DNA of 5,561 nt from Roseiflexaceae bacterium (GTDB lineage Bacteria > Chloroflexota > Chloroflexia > Chloroflexales > Roseiflexaceae), in contig CANHPK010000133.1 of NCBI GenBank assembly GCA_947462525.1, forward strand, positions 1 through 5,561, read 5' to 3'. The notes under the pieces were generated by a model, which ran no database searches, was not told the origin of the DNA, and worked only from the letters and a program-made list of their open reading frames with translations. Shown piece by piece: positions 1 through 5,561 of this stretch (positions are counted from its first letter, which is position 1; every line of letters starts with the position of its first letter). The translations under genes were made by a program, and so were the position numbers.

Positions 1-1331
1 GCGGATTATTTGTCGAGGCATCACGCCGCATCGATGCTGCACTCGCTGCGCTCATTGCCGCAGATGCCGACACATGCCGCGAACACATTACGCACGCAGA
101 AACGATGCGTGCAGCAGCGGTCGAACGGGGCGGGAGCTTGCCGGCGCTCCAACAACGCCACAGCGAACGGATTGCGCGCCTCGAGCAGCAGAATATGCAG
201 TTCGGCGGGCTCCGTGACTCCGCCTATCACGCCTTCGAATCGCTGATGAAGATCGGGATCGCCCCGATTGCCGAACTGACGCACACCGGAAGCGAAGCCC
301 AATATCATGTCGCCACCGCACACGTCTGTTGTGGGTATGCGCTGTCACTCAATAGCAGCAACCCGGAGCGGCATCATGACATTGCGATGGCAATCCATGC
401 CGCCGAACGCGCCAGCGAGCGCGCACAGACCATTTATGCGGTGCTGATTCAGCGGAGCTCGGATATGACACACATCGAACTGCTTGCACGCCAAGAGTTC
501 GCTGCCTGTGACGACCTCATCCGAATCTGGAAGACCCAACAAATGGAGGGACTCCGTGAGGTTCGTACCGATCCTGCAACCATCGAAGCGGCATTCAGCG
601 CGGCGCAGGTCGCTGCAGATGCGACCCCTTTCGATGCGCTAGCATGCTTCCATTCGGCCCGAATCCTGACCAGCCTGGTGACCCCCGATGTCCGCATGAC
701 GACCCCCGAACTCGCGGCCCTTGTCGGTGAACGCGGTGAACGGGCACGATCAATGCTCCAGTGCCAAATGAATTTGGTCGAACAATTCATGGTGCTGTTC
801 CCGTTGGCCGTGCCACCAGACATCGAGCGTGGCGTGCTGAGCATGCGCCACGAAGTCAACGCGTTCGACGCAGCATTCCATACAGCAAGCGACATGACGT
901 TCCCCCTGCAGAGCGAACTCTACCGTTTGATTCAACGGTATGATCGGCTCAATAATGCGCTTCAGCATCTGCAAGGGCAGCTCGCACGGGCACACCAAAC
1001 ATACATGCAAGAGCTCGAGCAGTGTAGTGGATTGGTGCGCGCATTGATCCAACGCCTACGGCAGACGGCGGACAATGATTCGTTCAAAATAGCACTCCAA
1101 CGCTTGCAAGAACTCGATGAGCAGTGGGCAACACGGGCACTTCCGCGCGCCAAAATCCTTCAATCAGTGAGCGACATTATTGCGCATTTGCCGCCTCCTG
1201 CTGCGCACATCGCCCGCTCGTTTAGCCCGCCGATTGCCCTCACCATCCGTGCCTGGGGCAAATCGTGCGACACCATGCCGACCGCTATCCCAGGGTGGGA
1301 GCCCATACGCAACGCGCATCCCCGTTGGTAA
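1..1331 (+). CDS. Unknown soluble helical protein, 3' part of gene
   Basis: I do not recognise this protein. The frame is open from base 3 to the TAA at 1329-1331, giving 442 visible residues, and has no stop before the left edge, so the true start lies outside the window. The first in-window ATG at 105 is probably internal, because the 34 codons before it read as the same alanine-rich helical sequence. The visible part is rich in Ala, Glu, Gln, Leu and Arg and is predicted almost entirely alpha-helical, with no membrane segment, signal peptide, CXXC pair or nucleotide-binding motif. Residues about 300-380 have a leucine/glutamine/arginine heptad-like pattern that suggests a coiled coil or helical bundle. 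The last 30 or so residues are Pro/Trp-rich and less ordered. Scattered single cysteines show no metal-site spacing. The next gene has its own promoter, so a shared operon is not required. That it is a real gene is fairly sure; its function is open. Confidence 0.72.
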   Translation, partial: GLFVEASRRIDAALAALIAADADTCREHITHAETMRAAAVERGGSLPALQQRHSERIARLEQQNMQFGGLRDSAYHAFESLMKIGIAPIAELTHTGSEAQYHVATAHVCCGYALSLNSSNPERHHDIAMAIHAAERASERAQTIYAVLIQRSSDMTHIELLARQEFAACDDLIRIWKTQQMEGLREVRTDPATIEAAFSAAQVAADATPFDALACFHSARILTSLVTPDVRMTTPELAALVGERGERARSMLQCQMNLVEQFMVLFPLAVPPDIERGVLSMRHEVNAFDAAFHTASDMTFPLQSELYRLIQRYDRLNNALQHLQGQLARAHQTYMQELEQCSGLVRALIQRLRQTADNDSFKIALQRLQELDEQWATRALPRAKILQSVSDIIAHLPPPAAHIARSFSPPIALTIRAWGKSCDTMPTAIPGWEPIRNAHPRW

Positions 1332-1352
1332 TGCTGTGTGAGTTGGTATACT
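1325..1352 (+). promoter_or_regulatory. Extended -10 sigma-70-type promoter for the molybdoenzyme gene
   Basis: The -10 hexamer TATACT (1347-1352) matches the consensus at five of six bases and is preceded by TG one base upstream (1344-1345), the extended -10 element. A -35-like TTGGTA (1325-1330; four of six) lies 16 bases upstream and overlaps the last codons and stop of the preceding gene. Transcription would start near 1359, leaving a leader of about 20 bases that holds just the ribosome site. A 7-base direct repeat GTTGGTA (1324-1330 and 1342-1348) covers both promoter elements. Assignment is by motif only. Confidence 0.5.
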
Positions 1353-1365
1353 GATAGGACGAGTG

Positions 1366-1373
1366 AAAAGGAG
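1366..1373 (+). promoter_or_regulatory. Ribosome binding site deciding the ATG at 1378
   Basis: AAAAGGAG ends four bases before the ATG at 1378. It selects that ATG over the in-frame GTG at 1363, which would put the Shine-Dalgarno sequence inside the coding region. Confidence 0.7.
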
Positions 1374-1377
1374 CTAT

Positions 1378-1992
1378 ATGCTGAACGCATTTCGCCGCAA
1401 GGCCAATCATACCCCGCAAGATGTCGCAGACCGCGTTCCACCAGGGCAGCATTTGACCGAGAAGTTCCCTGTGCTGCATTACGGCGACGTACCAAATTAC
1501 CAGAACCTGCCCGAAACCTGGGATTTGCGTATCTGGGGCGCAATCGAATCCCCCAAAACATTCAGTTATGACGAGTTCCGCGCCTTGCCAACGGTCGAGG
1601 TTGTCACTGACATACACTGTGTGACGCGCTGGAGCAAACTCGACACACGCTGGCGCGGGGTGCGTTTTCGTGACTTCCTCGACCTGTTGCCGCCCCTCCA
1701 ACCGGGGGTGACTCATGTGATGGCACACTGCGAATATGGATTCACCGCGAATGTCCCGCTCGAATTTTTGACGCTTGATGATGCACTGCTCGCATACAAG
1801 TACGAAGACGAAGAACTCACCCCAGATCACGGGTATCCGTTGCGGTTGCTTACTCCGAAGAAGTATTTCTGGAAGAGTGCCAAATGGCTCCGTGGCCTCG
1901 AGTTCATGCGCGAAGATCGCCTCGGATTTTGGGAACGCTACGGGTACAACAATCACGCCGATCCGTGGCTCGAAGAGCGCTACAGCGAATAA
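1378..1992 (+). CDS. Molybdopterin-binding oxidoreductase, sulfite oxidase fold, cytosolic
   Basis: This 204-residue protein belongs to the sulfite-oxidase/MsrP-like molybdenum-cofactor fold (COG2041 type). Family landmarks seen: an N-terminal lead-in PETWDLRIWG (about 45-54); the Mo-ligand cysteine, Cys81, in HCVTRWS; WRGVRFRDFLD (92-102); HGYPLRLLTP then KKYFWKSAKW (151-170), which in this family contacts the pterin; and the C-terminal signature FWERYGYNNHADPW (184-197). The length fits a protein made only of the Mo domain, without the dimerisation domain or haem domain of eukaryotic sulfite oxidases. Unlike MsrP/YedY it has no twin-arginine signal peptide or hydrophobic N-terminus, so it should stay in the cytoplasm. 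Substrate and redox partner cannot be read from the sequence; no MsrQ-like membrane partner is adjacent. It has its own promoter upstream and a 217-base gap after it, so it looks monocistronic. Family assignment is firm; activity is not. Confidence 0.93.
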   Translation: MLNAFRRKANHTPQDVADRVPPGQHLTEKFPVLHYGDVPNYQNLPETWDLRIWGAIESPKTFSYDEFRALPTVEVVTDIHCVTRWSKLDTRWRGVRFRDFLDLLPPLQPGVTHVMAHCEYGFTANVPLEFLTLDDALLAYKYEDEELTPDHGYPLRLLTPKKYFWKSAKWLRGLEFMREDRLGFWERYGYNNHADPWLEERYSE

Positions 1993-2065
1993 CCGAGCGC
2001 CGAACCGCGACATCCCGCATTGGGGGGACTGCCAAGGCGCCGTGCATAGTCGCATGCGTAGCGCG

Positions 2066-2097
2066 TTGACAACTCCAATCTGGTTGATGGCTATTGT
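2066..2097 (+). promoter_or_regulatory. Weak candidate promoter for trpC-chrA
   Basis: A perfect -35 hexamer TTGACA sits at 2066-2071 in the gap before trpC. The best -10-like sequence, TATTGT (2092-2097; four of six), is 20 bases away, longer than the usual 16-18; at 17 bases the hexamer GGCTAT is poor. Transcription, if it starts here, would begin near 2104. The gap must hold some promoter if trpC is not read from the molybdoenzyme gene, but this placement is tentative. Confidence 0.22.
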
Positions 2098-2103
2098 TTG
2101 ACG

Positions 2104-2175
2104 CGCACGGTCAGTACTCGGCATCGAAACAAACGTCCCACATGCAGCCTCAGCACACAAATGTGTGCCCGTGCG
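2104..2175 (+). promoter_or_regulatory. Possible structured leader before trpC
   Basis: CGCACGG at 2104-2110 is the exact reverse complement of CCGTGCG at 2169-2175. Directly inside the 3' arm sits a second inverted repeat (2153-2168), so the two helices could stack. The enclosed stretch 2111-2152 shows no further strong stem by eye. There is no run of Trp codons, no T-box signature and no T-tract after either stem, so a classic trp attenuator is not supported. A 7-bp match over this distance can occur by chance. Confidence 0.2.
2153..2168 (+). repeat. Short palindrome upstream of trpC (candidate operator or hairpin)
   Basis: GCACACA, two A bases, then TGTGTGC form a 7-bp perfect inverted repeat 41 bases before the trpC ATG. 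As DNA it has the two-fold symmetry of a dimeric regulator site; as RNA it could fold as a 6-bp stem with a four-base AAAU loop. No T-tract follows, so it is not a terminator. No second copy was noticed in the window. The symmetry is directly visible; any function is a guess. Confidence 0.3.
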
Positions 2176-2199
2176 GCATTTGGTTCACATCCTCACGCA

Positions 2200-2205
2200 G
2201 GGAGG
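2200..2205 (+). promoter_or_regulatory. Ribosome binding site deciding the trpC ATG at 2210
   Basis: GGGAGG ends four bases before the ATG at 2210. It argues against the in-frame GTG at 2165, which lies inside the palindrome, has no such site, and would add 15 residues that do not look like a TrpC N-terminus. Confidence 0.7.
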
Positions 2206-2209
2206 CAGC

Positions 2210-3028
2210 ATGACTGCGACGATTTTGCAGCAGATCCTGGCGCACAAGCGCATTGAAGTCGACCGTCAACGATCGAAAGTATCGGATGCCGACATGCAAC
2301 GCCGCGCCGATACGGCACCACCTGTGCGGTCGTTTGCCCACGCATTACGACGTCATACACGACCAACGCTGATAGCCGAAGTCAAAAAGGCATCTCCGTC
2401 GCGCGGCGTGCTGATTGATCCGTTTGATCCGGTCGCAATTGCCGCGACATACGCACACGGAGGGGCGTCTGCACTCTCGGTGTTGACGGATCAGCGCTTC
2501 TTCCAGGGGAGCCTCAAATATCTCGAATCGATTCGACAGCACGATGCATGCGGTCCTGACGGCCACCATCCACCGCTCCTGCGCAAAGACTTCATCATCG
2601 ACGCGTATCAGGTACACGAGGCACGTGCATATGGCGCTGACGCTATTTTGCTGATCGTGGCCGCACTCGACGACGAACAAATAGCCAGCTACCGACAGCT
2701 CGCGGCGACATGGGGGATGGCATCGCTGGTCGAAGTCCACGACGATGCAGAGTTACACCGTGCACTGGCACTGGGGTGCGACATCATTGGTATCAACAAT
2801 CGCAATTTACACACCTTCGAACTCTCATTAGCGACTACCGGTGCCGTCGCTCGGCAACTTCCGGCAGACCGTGCAATGACATTGGTGAGCGAGAGCGGCA
2901 TCTTTAGCGCTGCAGATGTCGCAACCGTGGGTCTGCACGGCGCCAACGCTATTTTGGTAGGTGAAGCGTTGGTGACCGCGACTGATATGCTCGCAAAGAC
3001 ACGCGAATTGAGTGGGTATGTGGCGTAG
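2210..3028 (+). CDS. trpC: Indole-3-glycerol phosphate synthase
   Basis: This 272-residue (beta/alpha)8-barrel enzyme closes the indole ring in tryptophan biosynthesis, converting 1-(2-carboxyphenylamino)-1-deoxyribulose 5-phosphate to indole-3-glycerol phosphate with loss of CO2 and water, in the cytosol. The catalytic set known from the family is complete: Glu57 and Lys59 in IAEVKKASPSRG (55-66), Lys126 in LLRKDF, Glu175 in LVEVH, Asn196 in GINNRNL (194-200), and Glu228-Ser229 in SESG. The phosphate-binding end is seen in NAILVGEAL (246-254). Length is normal for a monofunctional TrpC; there is no fused TrpF domain. The segment around 111-122 (DACGPDGHHPP) before Lys126 is several residues longer than in many TrpC proteins. 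The start at 2210 is set by GGGAGG. No other trp gene is in the window, so the pathway genes are probably dispersed. The 3' end overlaps the chromate-transporter gene by 11 bases. Confidence 0.97.
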   Translation: MTATILQQILAHKRIEVDRQRSKVSDADMQRRADTAPPVRSFAHALRRHTRPTLIAEVKKASPSRGVLIDPFDPVAIAATYAHGGASALSVLTDQRFFQGSLKYLESIRQHDACGPDGHHPPLLRKDFIIDAYQVHEARAYGADAILLIVAALDDEQIASYRQLAATWGMASLVEVHDDAELHRALALGCDIIGINNRNLHTFELSLATTGAVARQLPADRAMTLVSESGIFSAADVATVGLHGANAILVGEALVTATDMLAKTRELSGYVA

Positions 3029-4151
3029 GCCGCTCGAAATCCTCTATCGCTTTGCACTCCTCGGGATGAGTTGTTTCGGTGGTCCCACTGCGCACATCGG
3101 CGTCTTCCACACCACATTTGTCAAATCGCTCAAGTGGGTGAGTGCCGAAGAGTTCGCCCACGACAACACCCTCTGCCAACTCATCCCTGGCCCAGCGAGC
3201 TCGCAATTGGGCATGTTGATTGGCGCACGTCGGGGGGGAATCATCGGCTCGCTGTGTGCGTGGGTGGGCTTCACTACGCCGTCGGCGGTGTTGATGTACC
3301 TCGCTGCGACGAATCTGCCATGGATAAGCGCACACAGCTCCGCCGGCGCGGGGCTTCTTGTTGGGGCAGCGGTAACGGTCTGTGTAGCGGTGTGGGGCTT
3401 GATCAACCCGATACGCACATCCCGACCGGCCCTGCTCCTGTGTTGTCTGAGTGGCCTTGCGCTGCTCATATCGCCAAGGGTATTGACCCAATTCGTCGTC
3501 CTTGCGCTGTGTGCACTGGTTGCAACACAGCATCCCGCCTTTGCGACCACCGTGCCGACGGCACACCCCGTGGTCCATTTACCGACTCGTGGCCGTTGGT
3601 TTTTGGTCGTGGCTGGGTTGCTGCTCGTCGTGAGCGGGTTGATACCGTCGGTCTACAGCACGCTCTATCAGACGGGGGCGTTGGTCTTTGGAGGCGGTCA
3701 TGTGGTCTTGCCGATGCTCCTTGCCCGGTTCCCTGCTACCCAAGAGAGCATCATCCAGGGGTACGCCCTTGCCCAGCTGGTGCCAGGGCCGTTGTTTACC
3801 CTGGCGACCTTCATTGGCGCGAGTCAATCGCCGACGCCTGTGCTTGGTTCTATCGGCGCGACATTTGCCATGTTTGTACCGGGATGGTTGATTGTTTGTG
3901 GGGTCCACGCGTGGTGGTCCCGCCAGGCGACAAACCCGCTCATCGGGCGTGCCATCAAAGGGACCCACGCCGCAGTCGTTGGGATGCTCGCAGCGAGTGC
4001 CCTACAGCTCGTTGTCACGCACGTGTTCGACGCAACGTTGCATGCACTCATGGCCCTTGTCTGTGTCGTGCTCCTGACGCGCACGACGGTGCCACCGTGG
4101 CTCTTACCACTCGGGTGCGCCCTGACAACAGCCCTCTTCGCAATACTATAA
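3018..4151 (+). CDS. chrA: Chromate transporter family membrane protein (two CHR domains)
   Basis: This 377-residue, very hydrophobic protein is a long-chain ChrA-type (CHR family) transporter, whose studied members export chromate from the cytoplasm. It is an internal duplication. The N-terminal half has FGGPTAHIG (20-28) and QLIPGPASSQLGMLIG (54-69); the C-terminal half repeats them as FGGGHVVLPML (224-234) and QLVPGPLFTLATFIG (253-267). About ten membrane segments are visible, with a polar linker near 172-193. The ATG at 3018 gives an 11-base overlap with trpC; a GTG at 3012 in the same frame would add two residues and is not excluded. The ribosome site is weak (GAGTGGG, 3010-3016), which fits translation coupled to trpC. 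No ChrB-like regulator lies nearby. A seven-G run (3232-3238) lies in an intact, conserved stretch and does not break the frame. Family is firm; chromate as the real substrate is inferred, and sulfate or another anion is possible. Confidence 0.93.
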   Translation: MWRRPLEILYRFALLGMSCFGGPTAHIGVFHTTFVKSLKWVSAEEFAHDNTLCQLIPGPASSQLGMLIGARRGGIIGSLCAWVGFTTPSAVLMYLAATNLPWISAHSSAGAGLLVGAAVTVCVAVWGLINPIRTSRPALLLCCLSGLALLISPRVLTQFVVLALCALVATQHPAFATTVPTAHPVVHLPTRGRWFLVVAGLLLVVSGLIPSVYSTLYQTGALVFGGGHVVLPMLLARFPATQESIIQGYALAQLVPGPLFTLATFIGASQSPTPVLGSIGATFAMFVPGWLIVCGVHAWWSRQATNPLIGRAIKGTHAAVVGMLAASALQLVVTHVFDATLHALMALVCVVLLTRTTVPPWLLPLGCALTTALFAIL

Positions 4152-4154
4152 AAA

Positions 4155-4183
4155 GCCGGCGCGTTGCTGTGCAACGCGCCGGC
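4155..4183 (-). terminator. Intrinsic terminator between convergent genes
   Basis: A perfect 13-bp GC-rich inverted repeat (4155-4167 and 4171-4183) has a three-base loop. Read on the minus strand it begins 16 bases after the stop of the DUF4340 gene and is followed by TTTTATAG, a usable U-rich tail. Read on the plus strand it begins three bases after the chrA stop but is followed by ACCAAGAAAA, without a T-tract. It is therefore best placed to end the minus-strand operon, and may only weakly stop or protect the trpC-chrA transcript. Confidence 0.8.
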
Positions 4184-4199
4184 ACCAAGAAAAATCGGA

Positions 4200-4757
4200 C
4201 TACGGCGTTTTCGGCAGCGCTGGCAGAGCAGTAGGTGCAACCGGTGGGGTGCTGAACCAATTGTCGATGACATCGAGCACCGGATCGCTCACCAAAAATA
4301 CCCGCGGATCTTTGTCGACTTGCACGTACCGTGCACCGCCGCTCGGATTGCGGTCCCCGACGCGAATCAAGGCTGCTTGGCCGAACTTGTTTTGGACGAT
4401 AATCGTCAGCGACGGCGCCAACAGGCCGTATGCTTCAGCATCGACCGGCTTTTCAATGATTTCTTGGGCTTGCAGTTGCGACAACGTGGCAACCACTTGA
4501 CCGATTGCTATATCGTCACCCAAGGTCGGTTGTGGCTGGGTAATACCCCAACCTGGGCCATTCCGTGCAACGCCGAACATGGTGCCATCGTTTTTGAATA
4601 CCGAGAATCCGGTAACCTCACGCGACACGATGTTCACCACATCCACACGCTTCGCGGCAATATCAGGCGGGACGTCTTTGGGGGCCGGCACGACATAGAG
4701 ATATGCTCCTAATGCCATACAGACCGCCAACAAGACAATCGTAAGCTTTCCGTTCAT
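4200..4757 (-). CDS. DUF4340-family membrane-anchored protein
   Basis: This 185-residue protein starts with one N-terminal membrane segment (about 5-23, LTIVLLAVCMALGAYLYVV), which acts as a signal anchor, and carries a domain outside the cytoplasm. The body matches the DUF4340 style: an N-terminal beta stretch VVNIVSREVTGFSVFKNDG (40-58), a variable helix with KPVDAEAYGL (103-112), then LTIIVQN and ALIRVGDRNPSGGARYVQVD (129-148) and a final VFLVSDPVLDVI (153-164). The C-terminal 20 residues are Pro/Ala-rich and probably disordered. No catalytic motif is visible. It follows the GldG-like gene by eight bases, and this pairing with a GldG-type protein is a known arrangement for ABC systems related to gliding machinery. 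The start at 4757 is chosen over an in-frame upstream start at 4832 because it has a ribosome site and the hydrophobic anchor begins right after it. Molecular role is unknown. Confidence 0.85.
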   Translation of the reverse strand: MNGKLTIVLLAVCMALGAYLYVVPAPKDVPPDIAAKRVDVVNIVSREVTGFSVFKNDGTMFGVARNGPGWGITQPQPTLGDDIAIGQVVATLSQLQAQEIIEKPVDAEAYGLLAPSLTIIVQNKFGQAALIRVGDRNPSGGARYVQVDKDPRVFLVSDPVLDVIDNWFSTPPVAPTALPALPKTP

Positions 4758-4759
4758 CG

Positions 4760-4767
4760 CTCCCCCT
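4760..4767 (-). promoter_or_regulatory. Ribosome binding site deciding the DUF4340 start
   Basis: On the minus strand AGGGGGAG lies just before the ATG at 4757. Its first two bases are the last two of the TAG stop of the GldG-like gene, so ribosomes finishing that gene reach this site directly. This favours 4757 over the upstream in-frame start at 4832, which lies inside the GldG-like gene. Confidence 0.65.
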
Positions 4768-5561
4768 ATCGTCGGCGCCACCACACGGCGATTCCTGTCA
4801 GCAGGAACAACAGTGGGAGACCAACGACACAACTATAGAAGATGATATTTGCTTGGCTCTCGGTCATAAAGACTTGGCGGTCGACCGGCTCGGGGGTCGG
4901 TACCGAGATGAGCTCTTCTTGGGCTGCTGCCCATGCAATCATGTTGCGGAACAGCGGTGCATTAGCTTGCGTTACCTTGAGAAAGCCGTTGGTGGCAAAG
5001 TCCACGTCGCCCACGACCACGATACGTGCCTTGGCTGGTGTTTCGATGGTGTACGCGAACGTCAGCGGTCCTTTGGCATCGCTTTCTTGCGTCTCGACTT
5101 GACCAGCATCGAACTTCGTCGCGGCGACACTGTTTTCGCTACTGTTGAGGAGTTCATCGACAGTGTAATCTGCCGGGAATTCCTCACCGATGGTCCCGAT
5201 GGTCCGCACCGAATTGAAGACACTGGCCTGGCCCGTCAGATCCTTGGTGATGTCTGAGTATGGGTAGTCCAGCACTGCAGGGGCAACGGGGTTCCCGACT
5301 TGTGACTGTTGGTCCAAGACGAGATCGTTGTTCCAGACCAAGCCCCATTGCGCCATCGCGCCAGCCATGGGAGCAGGCGAGAGCGTGTTCGAGAGCAACA
5401 CAAACCGGCCACCTTGGTCGAGGTACTGTTGGATGGTTGCTTCTTCGGCAGGCTGCAACGGATCGAGTGGGTCTGCCAGCACGACAACGGTGTTTTCGAG
5501 CGGGATGGTCCCACTAATCACCAGATTGAGGGGCTCTACTTCGAGGTTGTCGGCTTCGAGC
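4766..5561 (-). CDS. GldG-like ABC-transporter auxiliary protein, C-terminal part
   Basis: The frame is open from the right edge to the TAG at 4766-4768, giving 264 visible residues; the N-terminal half is outside the window. A GTG at 5519-5521 is only an internal valine, since the 13 codons before it continue the family sequence (VEPLNLVISGTIP). Seen: a Rossmann-like region with VVVLADPLDPLQPAEEATI and a QYLDQGGRFVLLSN strand-turn (visible residues about 24-60), typical of the GldG/DUF4350-type extracytoplasmic domain; a second strand ARIVVVGDVDFATNGF near 180-195; and one C-terminal membrane helix (about 240-260) followed by WWRRR, which by the positive-inside rule puts the tail in the cytoplasm. 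In this family the protein works with an ABC ATPase and an ABC-2 permease, in bacteroidetes linked to gliding. Those partners would be expected beyond the right edge. The transported substrate is unknown. Confidence 0.87.
   Translation of the reverse strand, partial: LEADNLEVEPLNLVISGTIPLENTVVVLADPLDPLQPAEEATIQQYLDQGGRFVLLSNTLSPAPMAGAMAQWGLVWNNDLVLDQQSQVGNPVAPAVLDYPYSDITKDLTGQASVFNSVRTIGTIGEEFPADYTVDELLNSSENSVAATKFDAGQVETQESDAKGPLTFAYTIETPAKARIVVVGDVDFATNGFLKVTQANAPLFRNMIAWAAAQEELISVPTPEPVDRQVFMTESQANIIFYSCVVGLPLLFLLTGIAVWWRRR

Noticed and set aside
1285..2160. 291-codon open frame on the minus strand
   Set aside because: It lies almost wholly opposite the molybdoenzyme gene, whose protein has clear family motifs. 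The minus-strand translation shows no recognisable domain and spans the promoter and the gap; it is a shadow frame.
2165..2209. Upstream GTG start extending TrpC by 15 residues
   Set aside because: The GTG lies within the palindrome and lacks a ribosome site, whereas the ATG at 2210 follows GGGAGG at a normal distance and gives a typical TrpC N-terminus.
2176..2209. Trp attenuator or T-box before trpC
   Set aside because: There is no short leader peptide with tandem Trp codons, no T-box core sequence, and no hairpin followed by a T-tract in the gap.
3232..3238. Run of seven G bases as a frameshift or phase-variation site in chrA
   Set aside because: The frame is intact and encodes a conserved-looking GARRGGIIG stretch; a single short run in a GC-rich gene is not evidence of programmed switching.
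2949..3578. 209-codon open frame on the minus strand opposite chrA
   Set aside because: It is Arg/His/Gln-rich, has no motif, lacks a clear ribosome site, and is explained as the complement of chrA codons.
3071..4234. 387-codon open frame on the plus strand overlapping chrA
   Set aside because: Its translation is rich in Arg, Cys, Trp and Gly with no domain or membrane pattern, while the chrA frame shows duplicated CHR motifs and membrane helices. It also runs through the terminator hairpin.
4164..4712. 182-codon open frame on the plus strand opposite the DUF4340 gene
   Set aside because: It starts inside the terminator hairpin and has no recognisable domain. The minus-strand frame has a signal anchor, a ribosome site and family-like sequence.

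Overview
The window looks like ordinary chromosome from a moderately GC-rich bacterium (roughly high-50s percent GC by eye). A Chloroflexota (Chloroflexia-like) host is my best guess. The reasons are the style of the proteins, the cytosolic sulfite-oxidase-fold enzyme, and a GldG-like plus DUF4340 pair, a set I associate with gliding filamentous Chloroflexota. This is inference: there is no rRNA or phylogenetic marker here to prove it. I saw no tRNA, rRNA, CRISPR array, insertion sequence or phage gene.

Layout, left to right. (1) Bases 1-1331, plus strand: the 3' part of a gene for a long, soluble, mostly helical protein of unknown function; its reading frame is open through the left edge. 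(2) A 46-base gap carries an extended -10 promoter whose -35 lies over the last codons of gene 1. It drives a 204-residue molybdopterin-binding, sulfite-oxidase-fold oxidoreductase (1378-1992). (3) A 217-base gap without genes holds a short palindrome and a possible leader structure. (4) trpC (2210-3028), indole-3-glycerol phosphate synthase with all catalytic residues present, overlaps the start of a two-domain chromate-transporter-family membrane protein, chrA (3018-4151), so the two are probably co-transcribed and translationally coupled. (5) A perfect 13-bp hairpin between convergent genes has its T-rich tail on the minus strand. (6) Minus strand, reading in from the right edge: the C-terminal 264 residues of a GldG-like ABC-transporter auxiliary protein, then eight bases later a 185-residue membrane-anchored DUF4340 protein.

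Three units therefore meet here: a tryptophan-biosynthesis/transport pair, a standalone molybdoenzyme behind its own promoter, and the tail of an operon for an uncharacterised gliding-type ABC system. The last gives the clearest multi-gene function: both proteins are predicted to sit in the membrane and expose large domains outside the cytoplasm, working with an ATPase and permease expected beyond the right edge. I found no convincing previously undescribed system. The least explained items are the large unknown protein at the left edge, the trpC-chrA overlap, and the structured-looking leader before trpC.
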